The translations under genes and the position numbers were made by a program. The notes beneath the pieces were generated by a model. The model worked only from the letters and a program-made list of their open reading frames with translations, was not told where the DNA came from and did no database searches. A stretch of 64,000 bases of DNA from contig JALQBC010000009.1 of NCBI GenBank assembly GCA_023375675.1, positions 682,001 through 746,000 of the forward strand, read 5' to 3'. Shown in pieces: positions 24,126 through 35,759 of this stretch. The stretch's first letter is position 1. Each line of letters starts with the position of its first letter. The stretch comes from Cytospora piceicola. Taxonomy: Eukaryota; Ascomycota; Sordariomycetes; Diaporthales; Cytosporaceae.

Positions 24126-24993
24126 CCCCTGGGCCATGTGGGCAATCCTTCCATTTTCCGTCGTCTCGGATGCAGTAGATCTCCTCGTTCAGACGGACTG
24201 TACAGCTGTGGGTGACGCCAGCCTAGAGACCAGCGGGTTAGACTATTTTCCCCAATACAATATTTCAGGAGCATCCCTACCTTTGATGTTCTGCGGATGC
24301 TGTCCCTCAGCATTCCCACGCCGAACCCGCCATCGTCCTTGCTGGCGCAATCGTCCAGCTTTTCGAAATCGATAGCATGCTCGAGCGCGCAGTCTTCGAT
24401 GAGGCCTCGCTGAGGGATATCCCCATAATCCTTGATCATACACATCGTGAATCCGAGGTATATCTTCGGGTCGGGGTACAGCGAAGCTGCGCAAAGCAGC
24501 ACGATGTTTCCTAGACCTGTCCAACACAGACTGCATGTTTAGTCTCCGTGACTTGCCAGTTCCGGTCGGCGAACATGCCAAATGGGCACAACTCACACTC
24601 TTCCGGACCATGCATGCACGAAACACCGTCATTCTCCGTAGGCGTCCCGATGTAAGACAACGTAAAGTTGACCTTGTCAATGACTCGCATCATGGTCGGC
24701 AGTATCAGCTCCTTGAGGCAGTCCCTAGCGTCCGGGCACTTGGACATGATGTGTGCTTCCAGCGGGACGAGAGAGTTCGCGCTCCCCGTGAGCGGTGCCT
24801 GCAGCGAGGACGGCAGCGATACGTCCGGCATAGCGCTGAAGGGCGAGAACGGCCGTGCGTAGACGTAGATACAGAGGACCACAAGAGTCAGGACGAGGAG
24901 AGGTCGAAACCGTCGCGACGGCCGCGCGTACGGCGGCATCGTTGCTTGTTGAGGCTTCTCAAATGGCTGGGACTTGCCGGCTTTGTTGTCCAT
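24079..24993 (-). CDS. GILT-like thiol reductase family protein, membrane-anchored
   Basis: Three exons on the minus strand: 24993-24597, 24516-24281 and 24222-24079, with introns of 80 bp (GTGAGT...GACAG, phase 1) and 58 bp (GTAGGG...TCTAG, phase 0); 258 aa. The first splice rebuilds the GILT signature CMHGPEEC followed by LGNIVLLCAASLYP, which neither unspliced frame contains. Residues about 29-47 form one hydrophobic segment after a basic N-terminus, so a type II signal anchor with a lumenal domain is likely. Classic GILT proteins reduce disulfides through a CxxC site; here the equivalent site reads CPDARDC (Cys86, Cys92), with five residues between the cysteines, so redox activity is uncertain. 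Later cysteines (DCALEH, DDCASKD, SCTV, YCIRD, KDCPHG) fit the family pattern. Tail-to-tail with DcpS, sharing 47 bp of coding sequence. Confidence 0.8.
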
Positions 24994-26102
24994 CTTGTTT
25001 AGCTCCCTGCCCGTCGAGACTGATAAGTACGTTTACTGGGGTTGCGCTGCGGATTAGTCTGTTGATAAAATGTCTGCCTCTCGGAGTTTTTGGATGAGTG
25101 TAGATACAGTACAGTAATGTGGTGGATGGTTGTCACAGGATGATTGATGACGCGTTGCCGCACATTGATGAGTTGTCTGGGGCACCAGGGCTCTCTCCGG
25201 ACCCTTGGAGGGGGAAGACATGCAGCGGAGCTCATGCAGCGAGAATCGGTGATCGGTTCCGATTGTATGTACTTAGGTACCACTTGATTACACTGTACCT
25301 ACCTAGGTACTTGGTAGACTACATATCTATTGCAGTAAATACCAAAAAGGAACGCTGGCTCTTTTGTTGGTTGTACCGTTAAAACGTTCCGCTTGTCCAG
25401 GTCCCGAAGTCTCATTCAAAGCTCTCTTCCCGTTGCAGTAGTCCTGTATGGAGTTGTTGTCCAAGATTGCCGGTGACGGATCCGTACATTGAGTGTGATT
25501 CAGGGTCCTCGTCTTCTCCGAAGTCTACTAGGTACACAGTCACGCAGGTCACGTATTGTGGAGAGCGGTAATCGTGACTCCCTGTCACTTACTCCCTGGT
25601 TAGCACGGACTATTGCGCGCCGTACTACCGGCCTAAGTAATACCTTTCGCTGTCTATAACTATAAACCTATAGCCTCTTAGAAAGTATAAGCAGAATACC
25701 ATACTTGTAGAAGGTTAGTCAGGTTGAAGGTTAGAAGGTAGGTAGTATTGATAGACGGTTAGAAGATGATCTTGGTGGAAGGTTATCTGGATGGAAGACG
25801 ACAGGGCGCAAACGACAGGGAGTAAGCGACAGGGAGTAAAAATCACTGTTCTCCGTTAGGGGATGGATTATAGATAGATACCTACTTAGTTAAGTACATG
25901 GAGGTAGTAACGACCCATTTCACAATCACCTCACCTTCTGAATCATTTTCGGTCGAGCATAGCTATCTACTTAGGCTGCTTGAGAGGCATATAAGACAAG
26001 CTTCGGTATCAAACACACTGCAGGCGAGAGACACCCCCCCCCCCTCCATCTCGTCGATTACAGTATGAGAAGACCCCTCCAAACCTGCATGATTTACCCA
26101 AT
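24994..26102. other. divergent promoter region between GILT-like and kinase genes
   Basis: About 1.1 kb shared upstream region of two divergently transcribed genes. It contains a CCTAGG palindrome cluster (25270-25315) and the inverted-repeat element at 25560-25854, and ends in a C run (about 26034-26044) just before the kinase start. Confidence 0.6.
25560..25854. mobile_element. MITE-like element with 39-bp terminal inverted repeats
   Basis: The left arm (25560-25598) and right arm (25816-25854) are both 39 bp and are inverted copies with 32 of 39 positions matching by my alignment; five of the seven differences are transitions. Each arm carries ACTCCCTG twice. The 217-bp centre is AT-rich, with repeated AAGGTTAG units and no coding capacity. 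Size and structure suit a non-autonomous miniature inverted-repeat transposable element. I could not define a target-site duplication: TA dinucleotides lie close outside each arm but not symmetrically. It sits about 250 bp upstream of the kinase start, so it could affect its promoter. Confidence 0.6.
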
Positions 26103-27834
26103 ATGGCATCGCCACAGCAGTCTCCTCCGTCCATAGAGGAATTCCTCAGGCCGCTACAAATCGACGATATCACAGTGCTCAATCTCTCGAGGGATTTTGC
26201 AACCACCTTTACAGAGTTGTCTGCGAAATCGGAGAACCAGTTTTTGCCCACACCCATCAGCGAATCGCTTCTCAGGCGCATCGATGAAGGCGATCGCGGC
26301 AGGTAAGATTGGCACTGTTCCAACCCAAGGACAGGTGAATCCAACTGATAAATGATATAGATACTTTGCTATAGACATGTAGGTTTTCTTGAGACTACAT
26401 ATGCACACTCTTCTGGAGCATGCGTCCTTGCCTTTGTGCTATCCGCGCAGCTCGCTGACCAGAGCTTGCAGAGGCGGTTCCAACTTGAGAGTGGGCTTCG
26501 TGGAGTTACTGGCGGCAGATGGCGATGACAGTGGGGCTAATGGCAGTTCGGCATCTGACGAGCATGGTGCTCCTCGACTACATCGCCACCTTGAACGATC
26601 GTGGCCCATTGGAGACCACCTGAAGAACGGAAATACAGACGGCCTCTTCTCCTGGATCGGCCAATGCCTCGCACTTGTTCTCAAGGATGCTTACGAAGCA
26701 TGGGGGCCTAGATCCGCAGATTACTTCATGGGGGACACGCCTATGGGTGTTACCTTCAGCTTTCCCATGGTGCAACGTTCGGTATCGGAGGCGACGCTCT
26801 TGCCCATGGGCAAGGGATTCGCTATTACTTCAAACCTCGACTTAGGCCAACAACTACTCAAGGGGTATGAGGAGCATCGCGAGCGCTGGCACTTGCCGAA
26901 TCTCAGGATTGCAGCTATTGCGAACGACGCCGTTGCGACACTTGTTTCTTTTATTTATCAATTCCCAACAAACCCCTACCAAAAAGCCGTCATGGGTCTC
27001 ATTTGTGGTACCGGATCCAACGCGACAATCCCTATGAGACTCAGCAGCTTGCACCCTAGCAAGCGGCCTGAGACGGTGAGTGTGATTTATGGGCAATCTG
27101 ACAACGATGTCAGGATAGCAGTCAATACGGAATGGTCAATAAATGGTTCAGCACCTCCTCTCAGGAGGCTTGGTCTGATCAGCCGATGGGACACCGAGTT
27201 GGACGAGGCGGGCGAGCTCCCCGGCTTCCAGCCATTAGAATATATGACATCGGGTCGATACCTAGGCGAACTAGGCCGCCTCATCTTCATCGACTACTTG
27301 TCATCGGCCCTGGGACACAAGACGGCACAACTACCCCCAAAGCTGAGAGAGAGGTTCGGTCTCAGCACTACCTTCCTCAGCAAGTTCAACACTCAGAGCA
27401 AGGACAAAGGCACGTTGCTGGAACAACTGGAGAGGAAATTTCCTCTGTGGGAAGACAAGGAAAACACGCAAACACAGTTCCAGTGGACAGAAGACATCGC
27501 AGAGGCTCTCTACCGAATAGCCGTTGCCATCGAGGTCAGGGCTGCAGGCATCGTTGCTGCTGCCACAATCGGCCTGTTGACATGCGCCGAAGAGATGTCG
27601 CCGCCCAAGTCCGATAATGCCGAACACATGGAGCTAGTTGTTGGTTACACGGGAGGTTGCATTTCGGGCTTCCAGAACTACCTCGACGACTGCCAGTCTT
27701 TTCTCGACCGAATCGTTAAGATGGAGCATGGAGATGACTGGCCGGTTCGGGTACTCCTAAGCCCATGTCATGATGGAGGAATTACGGGTGCTGGCATTCT
27801 GGTGCCCGCATCTTTAAATAGCGAGAGAACATAG
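26103..27834 (+). CDS. atypical hexokinase-family sugar kinase (possibly GlcNAc kinase)
   Basis: Three exons: 26103-26302, an 18-nt microexon 26361-26378, and 26472-27834, with introns of 58 bp (GTAAGA...ATAG, phase 2) and 93 bp (GTAGGT...GCAG, phase 2); 526 aa. Splicing both introns yields GRYFAIDIGGSNLRVGF, the phosphate-1 motif of the actin-like hexokinase fold; without the microexon it is broken. Further motifs: TFSFPMVQ, IANDAVATL with the catalytic Asp at about residue 224, and CGTGSNATIP near residue 252. The substrate-contact region (LLPMGKGFAI) departs from the WTKGF of true glucose hexokinases, which suggests another substrate, such as N-acetylglucosamine, or a regulatory hexokinase-like role as in the fungal HxkC/HxkD group. 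The GlcNAc assignment is inference only. Divergent from the GILT-like gene across about 1.1 kb. Confidence 0.85.
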
Positions 27835-29234
27835 ACCGGGTGGCGTGTAAGAGTACGGTGTTGGGGGACATTGCCACATGGGCAGTAGCCTTAGTGCCAC
27901 AATGCAATACCAACGGGGATAGCTACTACGACTGTGTAACTCGTTGCCGTGACTATATACAAGGCTACACACCCAGTTGCTAAGGTAGACTCAGGCGACT
28001 AGCCGCCACTGCCATAGGGTATGAACTTACAGCGAAGTGACCGGGACCCAGACCAACTTGCCGCTGACCCACATGGTTCTGATTACTGCGCCGGGGGTTG
28101 AACGGCAAAATGCCTGGTGCAGAACAAAGGCTTTGACGATGCCAAACGCAACGTTGCGTGTCGAGCGAGGACCACCAAGCAGAATATATAAAGCAGCACC
28201 TGCGGGCAGATGCGAGACAGCTGTAAGTAGGTGGTTGGCTAATATCCACCCATCAACTGCCACCCTGGTGTCCTCCTGTCTAAGACTTCCAAGGTTTCTT
28301 ATCAAGATCTCTTGTAAGCATTGTCATGATCAGACGGCTGTCCTGCAGCCCCGGCTCAGTGATGTGCCTTACTGTGTACATCAATATCTAGCATATATGC
28401 CAAGTAAACTGCTTAGCATTCAGTACAAAGCCATGCATGGTTTGTCTTTCTTTCCTACTTCCTATATATAAAGAATGTCTCTCGCTTCAGCAAGGCCAGC
28501 GAAGACGCCACCTGTAGCAGAAGCCGAGCAGCCCGTCCACTCGTACTTACGATGAATAACGAACCCCGTAATAGAACTCATTTCGCGTAGGTACTTGAGT
28601 ACCTGGGTGGTTCTATAATAGTATAGTTATAGTAATGTAAAAGGCTTCCGCGGCTGGTGGATCGCTTTCAGGGGTCTTGTACAGAAAATACAGTGTACGT
28701 TGGGAAGTATGGAGCAATCTGCAGGCTTGCAGTTCAGCTGTCAGGGCAGATCGGACAGCATCAGGGAGACCCCAGATTGGATGCTGTCACGTGGGGTGAG
28801 TCCTTATTACGGGTACTTCCTACGTACCTACTATACCTAGTATCTGCCTAGATACACCTACGTACCTGCCTAGGTACCGAAGGTGGTACGTACTTGCATG
28901 GCGCTGCCGGCTGCCGAACCGCGGTTTCCAGGTTGGTTCCGGATTGTTTGTTTCCATCCATGACATCCAAGGATGGATGATAGACATGGTGCATATCTCG
29001 CATATCCCTTTCTTGTGATAACAGTGACCGATCAATGAACCTTAACAGCTCATGAGTCAGCCCCAAAATAACTCAACTAATTAGATGCCCAGGTTCGTCG
29101 CGAGCTAAGTACAAAGCGAAGCACTTGTTCTGACTTGTCCCGTCGCATACCACGAACAACAGCTCAATTATTTAGGCACTGCGCGATACACCCTGCAGTG
29201 GCTGGCACTGGGTGACTGGCCCCCTTCGCCAACC
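27835..29234. other. intergenic, kinase to deacetylase
   Basis: About 1.4 kb. It has two TATA-like sequences (near 28185 and 28463), a palindrome-rich cluster of CTACGTACC/CCTAGG motifs at about 28815-28893, and a 26-codon ATG frame at 28475-28555 just after the second TATA. No supported gene. Confidence 0.5.
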
Positions 29235-32200
29235 ATGTCATCGCCAAAAAGCCAGTCAACTCCGAGCAGGAGGATCTCCATAAATAAGCGCAGGGAAGCG
29301 GATGGCGATCTATTGCAGTCTATGGGACATCTTTCCCTTTCGACATCGCCCTCTGCTGCTCATCCTGTTCCAGCTCGTCCACCCCACTCCCCGAACCCAA
29401 CTCCTGGACGCCCCACGAGCTCTTACAAACCAGCCGTCGACCGATCTCCTTCTGCTATGAGTGTGAGAGCTTCTTCCCGCGGTTCCCACAACGGCGGTTC
29501 CTCGAATGGCCGCGAATCCCGCGCTGCGACCCCGACCCTTCTTCGAAAGGCGTCCATGAACTCGCTCCACTCTGCCAACGGGGTTGGGCCGGCACGACGA
29601 TCCAGCTCAGCAAACATCATGTCGCCGACCCCTTCGCGGGGCCCGGTCTCGCCTGACCCCCCGCGCCAGCCTCCTCCTACTGCTAACGCCATAGCGAGGA
29701 CGCATTTTCGCAGCGAGCTGGAGCTTCTGCACGGCGATGAATCGAACCGAAACGCTGACACTCTTGTCGTCCTCCACGATTCGTGCTACGGCCACCGGTT
29801 TTCCCGCCCGCGCACGTCGCGCGCCGCACTCAACACTATCGTCGAGCGGCCAGAGAGGATAAGGGCCTGTGTCCTAGGGGTGGCCGCAGCCTACGTGCTG
29901 CTGGGTGAAAGACATGCCGACGGAGCGTATGCGCTGCACCCAAACTCGAGCCCCGCCGCCATCCCCTCAACACCCTTTCGAATACAAAAGTCGACCCGTC
30001 GTTTGCCCCTGCTCTCCCCAGCAGTCACGAATGTGCATGGTACAAAATGGATGGAAGAGCTCAAGATCATGTGCGAATCTGCCGAGGCGAAGCTTGCGAC
30101 TGGTGGGAAGGAGCTACAGCGCCCAGATATGGACCGCGGGTCAGCCCAGGAGGAGCCTAAGCTCCACGAAGGGGATCTGTACCTATGTTCAGAATCTCTG
30201 GAGGCGTTGGAGTGCTCGTTGGGTGCTGTATGCGATGCTGTCGATGCCGTGTTCGAGGATGGCGGTCCTAAACGGGCGTTTGTTGCGGTCCGACCACCAG
30301 GTCACCATTGTTCTGCCTCATACCCGTCGGGGTTCTGCTGGGTCAATAATGTCCATGTTGGAATCATGCATGGGATTCTCGGTCACGGGCTCACGCATGC
30401 TGCTATTATCGACATCGACTTGCATCATGGTGATGGGTCTCAGCAGATCGCTTGGCAGCACAACTCTAGGGGCGTGGGCTTGAACAAGAATGCGGCTTAC
30501 TGGAAGAAGACTTCAATCGGCTACTTCTCACTTCATGATATCAACTCGTATCCATGTGAGATGGGCGACGAGGAGAAAGTCAAGAACGCCAGTTTATGTA
30601 TCGACAACGCACACGGCCAAAATGTATGGAACGTACATCTGGAGCCCTGGGAGACGGAAGCGGAGTTCTGGGAGATCTATCAAGATAAATACAGTCTCTT
30701 ATTGGGGAAGGCTCGGAGGTTCCTCAAGGCACAGACGAACCGGCTGCGCTCAGCTAATCAGACATCTAAAGCAGCCATTTTCCTCTCGACGGGATTTGAT
30801 GCAAGCGAGTGGGAGGGAGCTGGCATGCAGCGCCATAGCGTGAATGTCCCGACTGGATTCTATGCTCGCATCGCCCAGGATGTCATGAAGATTGCTGAAG
30901 AGGAAGGGACAAGCGTGAATGGCAGGATTATCAGTGTCCTTGAGGGAGGTTACAGCAATCGAGCTTTAACTTCTGGAGTTCTGAGCCACATCAGCGGTTT
31001 GGCCGGCAGTGATCCGGCCCTCACAAAATCCCAGAGCGGGCTTGGCAGCGAGGTGGAAGGAAGAAGTGGTGTTGTCAGTGATCGGAGGAACTCGCTCGAG
31101 TTAAAAATGCGCCCTCACCCATATGATCCCTCTTGGTGGAGCTCCGAGGAGCTGGAGCGGCTGGAGACCGGTGTCGTGGCATCTCCACCTCAACCTAAAG
31201 CAACTCGAAATATCACTCCTGGGAATTACTCCTCGCCAACTCATTCTTCGACCGCCAGAATGGTCGACAGTGCACGGCTTCGCCGGCAGGCCTCTATGAC
31301 AGGTCTGGCGCCTCCAAGACCACCTACGCCCCCGCCACCAGAGGTGCCCTGGAATATCGCAGCACACGGACTCTGCGCTGTGCTGGTTCCCACTGACCGG
31401 ACGACTACGAGCTGTAGACCAGAGGATCTTTCGGCAGAGGCTACAAGGAAGCGTCGAGATCGACAAATGGCGATGGAAGGCATCCTTCCTGAAGAGGATG
31501 GTAGAGCCACTTCTGCCCTACCGCCCCCAGCGCCCTCAAGGATGAGTCTGCGTGAGCGGAAACCCGCGAGCAATATGGAGAAGGAGGACGACATGGGCAA
31601 GAATCGTCGAAGGACTGTGGCCGGTGCTTCAGTGCTTGCTTCTGAGAAGGTAAGCATATTGTATACCCACTGAACGGATGCCTATGGTTTTGTTAACATA
31701 TTCGCAGGGAGGATCACGCAGCAACACACCACAACCCAACGGCCGGGCACATACGATACAGGGAAGGCGTCTTAGTGCTGCGTCGACCATCACTGAATAC
31801 CTTGATGGCGAATCAATATTCTCTGCTCCAATGAGTGAACGATCGATGTCGTCGATGACGGAGAGGCCAGAAACTTCCATGAGTGTAAGCACGACTGCTG
31901 GAGGTCCTCTTGCAGTGAAGAAGACCAGGACAGCCAACCCGAGCAAGAAGCCTCTGCCGAAGGCTCCTCGAGCCAAGAAGTCTACGACCGCTGCTCTTAA
32001 GAACACTTCGAGATCGTCCAGCCCGGATCGGATTGCCAAGGCCAGCCAGACGACTGTAGACAAGGTTGGAGATGACCTCGATAACATCAGTTCTGGTATC
32101 AAAAGAATCACATTGGTTACGAAACAGCAGAAAGAAGCCCGTGCAAAGAGAGACACAGCAGCTCCTAATGCTGTAATAGACACTTTCTTGCCACCATCAA

Positions 32201-32730
32201 CCCCCGAACCCATTCGAAAACAGCCAAACCCTCCACAGGAAATCATCTCACAGGCGATTCTCCCACAGGAGATACCTCTCCCCGCTAGCAGAGAGGATAC
32301 TCTAATGGGACCTCCACCACCAGTCCCATTTCTGGCTACCTCCGGCGCCTTCATTCCCTACCAGCCCGAAGGACCAGATCCAAGTTCCGTCTTACCGCAG
32401 GAGCCTCTGAAGTGGCTTCCGAACACATCGACGCCTAGTCCGGGCAAGAAGCAACCCGACTTTGCGTTCATCACCCCTAGCCCGCCCAGGCAGGCTGCTC
32501 CAAACTTGATCACACCCAGTCCGATGACGCAAGCCGATCTGACTGGCATGGTTTCTCCCCGCCTGATGAAGCGAGCAGATCTGCCAGTTTTTACGGCGAC
32601 CTCTCACATCCCCTTTGGCCCTCAAACGCCATCTGGGCAGAATCCTGCGCCGATGTCGCCGTCGCCGACGACTAAGGCTGAAACAATACAGGATGAGGCC
32701 ATCTGGGAGGTGCCTGAGACTCCCGAGTAG
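29235..32730 (+). CDS. HOS3: histone deacetylase, Hos3 type
   Basis: Exons 29235-31649 and 31708-32730, separated by a 58-bp phase-0 intron (GTAAGC...CGCAG with TTAAC branch); 1,145 aa. It is a zinc-dependent class II-like deacetylase of the Hos3/HosB branch. A Ser/Pro-rich disordered N-terminus (about 1-170) precedes the catalytic domain (about 175-595): VLHDSCYGHRF, RPPGHHCSASYPSGFCWVNN with the catalytic His pair at about 357-359, IDIDLHHGDG with metal ligands at about 395, GFDASEWEG as the distal metal ligand and LEGGYSNRAL near its end. The C-terminal ~550 residues are disordered, Ser/Pro/Lys-rich, with repeated F.TPSP-like motifs, typical of this branch in filamentous fungi. The start is the first ATG in the frame and follows a TA-poor leader. 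Expected in the nucleus or, as for yeast Hos3, partly at the bud neck/spindle pole. Confidence 0.92.
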
Positions 32731-33737
32731 CAAAGAACCCTCAGGGCGAATCACAGTAGCCCGAGTGACAGGCACCATTTGTGTGTTGGTTTTTCGGCGA
32801 GTTGGGGTCCGAATAATATCAGAGCGAGCGAAGTGTGACTGAGAGGCTAATGCCTCATATTTTGTGCCTAAAGCAGCCCAGTCTGGGCCTTCGTTGCGTT
32901 GTGTAAACTACATGTTGTAATATCGATACCCACCATCCTATGTTAGCAGACAGGGCTGTACTACCTCTGTTAGCTTAGCTTGACAGCTGCTAATTAATGC
33001 ACGTGAACTTTGTGACTAATCTCAGTGTTACATGATGAATCGAGGTGAAATCAGTTGGTGAACGGTTTTGATGGAATTTGAGACAGCAGAACTAACAGCC
33101 GTTGTGTTGGTTCAAGTTGCGGGAGCGGCCGCTTGACCCAACCTTAATCACAAGCTTAACTAGACCCACTGTAGGTGACAAAGGTCATTGACTATTGTCG
33201 ATCGTTGGGAAAAATGGAAACATGCTGTAATCGGCTTGCAAGACTGTGGGGTTGTGATGTGTGTTTTTGGCAGTATGGTGTAGGCGCTATGTTTTTTTGC
33301 ATTAGATTTGTTTCGGTCTTTACTATTACGTAGTTCGTCATGGCTTGGTTGTGAGATAAACATTTCCATCGCTTTTGGGTTCAGTCGTTTGGGCTATGGA
33401 TACAGCTAGTACTCAAAAGGCATTACAGACTCCCCAGACCATTAGTTAATACACCCAAGCATTCCCTTGTATCAAGTCTGACCGTGTATACACGATCGTT
33501 CATCTCGCGTCTTCTTGAGGTATCCAAAGGCAGACCTCATATCGCAAGACTGGAGTACGCTATATTATCTTCGAGTCAGGCAAACCGAGCACAGAGGCGT
33601 ATCTTCTTCCCCTGCGCCTGGCTTCTCGTCTTCCCTCGGCATTTTTGGGACTTCATCTCCTCTTGGCCCCTAAGTATCTTACCAACTTGTGCACCCTTTT
33701 GTCGCCAACCCGGTATTTCGTATTGCGAGGTCGCTCG
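32731..33737. other. convergent 3' intergenic region
   Basis: About 1 kb between two gene ends facing each other. Presumably both 3' UTRs; no reading frame, repeat or structure stands out. Confidence 0.5.
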
Positions 33738-34738
33738 CTAACTCGCAGTCAAAACAGCAGCATGGCACTCGGTCCCGATATTTGGGTCGTCCAGGTCACC
33801 AGACTCGGCTGGCTTCAGGTAGCAATTCCCCGGTGCGCCCCCCTTCAGGGCATCTGGCTTCTCCGTCCATAGCGGGATAAAGCTGACGGCCCCGCATGTG
33901 CTGTTGGTGTCGGTGTATCTATCGTAGGAGGCGCACGCGTCCATGCATGTGTTGATATCCGAGGTGAAGAGTACCATGAGCGGGTCGCCGGGCGCGTCTT
34001 TGTTGCACTCGATGGTGAATGTGTAGTTTCCGATCACTGATTGGGGATTTGAGACTCACGTTAGCACGGCTCCGGAGCTGGAATGGTACAAGACAAGCCC
34101 TTGTAAAGCTCGGCTGAATCAACACTGTAGTTCAACTCACGAGAAAAGACGTCGTATGACGTGCCGGTGACTCCGTCCGGGTTTGAGGAACAGTTGTCGT
34201 CAAGGTCAGCATACGACGTGCCCGTCGCCGTCGGAGAGGCCGTCGTGGCCGTCGCAGAACCCGACCCCGACCCCCTGGACGCCGCGGTGGCAGACGCCAG
34301 CGAGGAGCTCAGCTGTGCCACCCTGGCCTCGGCCGTGGTGGCTCTGTTGGCCTCGACCCCGGTCCCGGCCGCGAGGCCGATGACCGCCGCGGACAAGAGG
34401 GCGATGATGGCGCACAGGACAAACTCCAACACCGGGCAGCCGCACACCGTGCCCTTCTTCCTCCCGGCGGGCCCCTGTGGCGGCACCACCCCGGCCGCCA
34501 CGGGGCTCGTGTGGTACTGGTATGGCGAGGTCGAGTCGAGCTGGCTGCCGCTGTAAGCTGAATATGGTGCGCCTCTCCCCGGTCCATCTTCCGGTTTTAC
34601 TCCCGGCTGCTGTGGTGGTGGATATTGCTGGTAGTTCTGGTACTGATTATACTGATACTGCTGTTGTGGAGGGACAGCCTCGGGTAAATTGGTATGGGCC
34701 AGCTCGGGAGCATCGTGTGGCACTTGCTTCGAGTCCAT
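33738..34738 (-). CDS. single-span membrane protein with PAN-like cysteine domain
   Basis: Minus-strand exons 34738-34141 and 34036-33738, joined across a 104-bp phase-1 intron (GTGAGT...AATCAG); 298 aa. The splice gives YDVFSLIGNYTFTIECNKD, a smooth entry to the C-terminal domain. Order: a Gln/Tyr/Pro-rich cytosolic N-terminus (to about 100), a GRKKGTVCGCP patch, one transmembrane span (about 112-135, VLEFVLCAIIALLSAAVIGL), a short helical stretch, a Ser/Thr/Ala-rich linker, then a Cys-rich exterior domain with DDNCSSNPDG, TIECNKD, NTCMDACASY, STCGAVSF and GNCYLK. That pattern resembles the PAN/apple-like domain of fungal surface proteins, which bind protein or carbohydrate; ligand unknown. 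An alternative reading without the splice runs on to a stop at about 34063 and loses the domain. Confidence 0.8.
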
Positions 34739-35759
34739 ATCGGTCAGCAACGGAGGGACGCAGCCGCGGCCACGGCGAGGTGAGCGATACAAAGTCAGAT
34801 GGGGGCCTGAAGATCGATCCTCAGGGTTGGGTAGTCAACTCACTGAGTCCATTCTCACATAGGGTGACCAGGTATTTATTACGTCTCAACAGCGGCATCG
34901 ATCGGCCAAGCCACTGGATTCTTTGAGGGAAAGAGAGAAGGAAGAAGCATAAGTCAGGGGGAAAATAGAGAAGAACAAGAGCAGAGAAACGAGCCGGCCG
35001 ACGATAGGAGCCATCTCAGCTGAAGAGGATGCGCCATGGTATAGTGTGTGGTCCCTCATCATATCGTACTTGTGCGCTAGCTCCTTAAGGCTGGGGGCTG
35101 AAGGGTGGCAGTCAGCGCTTGTAGCGTATAAGTGAGGTTCCACAATGTTGAGTGGCCCCGGCAAAAAAACACAAAAAGGTACCATACGCACAGCAAGTTG
35201 ACCCTGGCTGCGGGAACTCCGCATCCGGTAATGATTGGGAAGAAGGATTTGGAATCATTATGGACGATGTGTGGTGGTGGGTGTGAGGAGGAACCGTGGG
35301 ATGGGGCTAAGATTCTGTTCTTGAGAGTTGAAACTTATATGAGACACATGAAGGAGAGGACCTCTGGGCCCATGGCGTTCATCTCAAGCCCTGCCGCCCA
35401 TGGTACTATTTATCGGTGATGATGGCGGGTGGTGTTTTTGGTCTCGTATTTATCCCGGTAGCCCGTCCCACTTGGATAACCCTTGTAGTGATGATCCAGA
35501 CCCATCCCAAGTTCACAATCTTGAAGGAACCCACCTTGAGTCTTGCATATAATCGTGTGAGATACCCCGGGAGTTGCAAGCAACAGTTGCAGTGTTCATG
35601 GCCAGGCTGAACTAAGGTATGTGTGATCCCTCCGTCTAAAACATTCCTTCTGTCAGAAACAGAGACCTACAATGTTTTTACATTGTTGAAACAAAAACCT
35701 CCTAGTATCCAGACATTCCCTCTGTCTTTGGTCTTCCTTCTCCGGACTTAGTTCAATCT
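34739..35759. other. intergenic, upstream of PAN-domain gene
   Basis: About 1 kb: promoter of the minus-strand PAN-like gene and 3' end of the next minus-strand gene. No supported gene or repeat. Confidence 0.5.

Noticed and set aside
28027..28305. 92-codon hydrophobic frame on the minus strand between kinase and deacetylase
   Set aside because: No ATG start, no splice partners, and a TATA-like sequence on the opposite strand; not enough support.
31629..32354. 241-codon frame opposite the deacetylase tail
   Set aside because: Antisense of a Ser/Pro/Lys-rich disordered coding region; such regions often leave the other strand open.
34061..34141. Unspliced extension of the PAN-domain protein (RELNYSVDSAELYKG...)
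   Set aside because: It reads protein-like, but the GTGAGT donor and CAG acceptor flanking it join exon 1 to the Cys-rich domain in frame; the unspliced form stops early.
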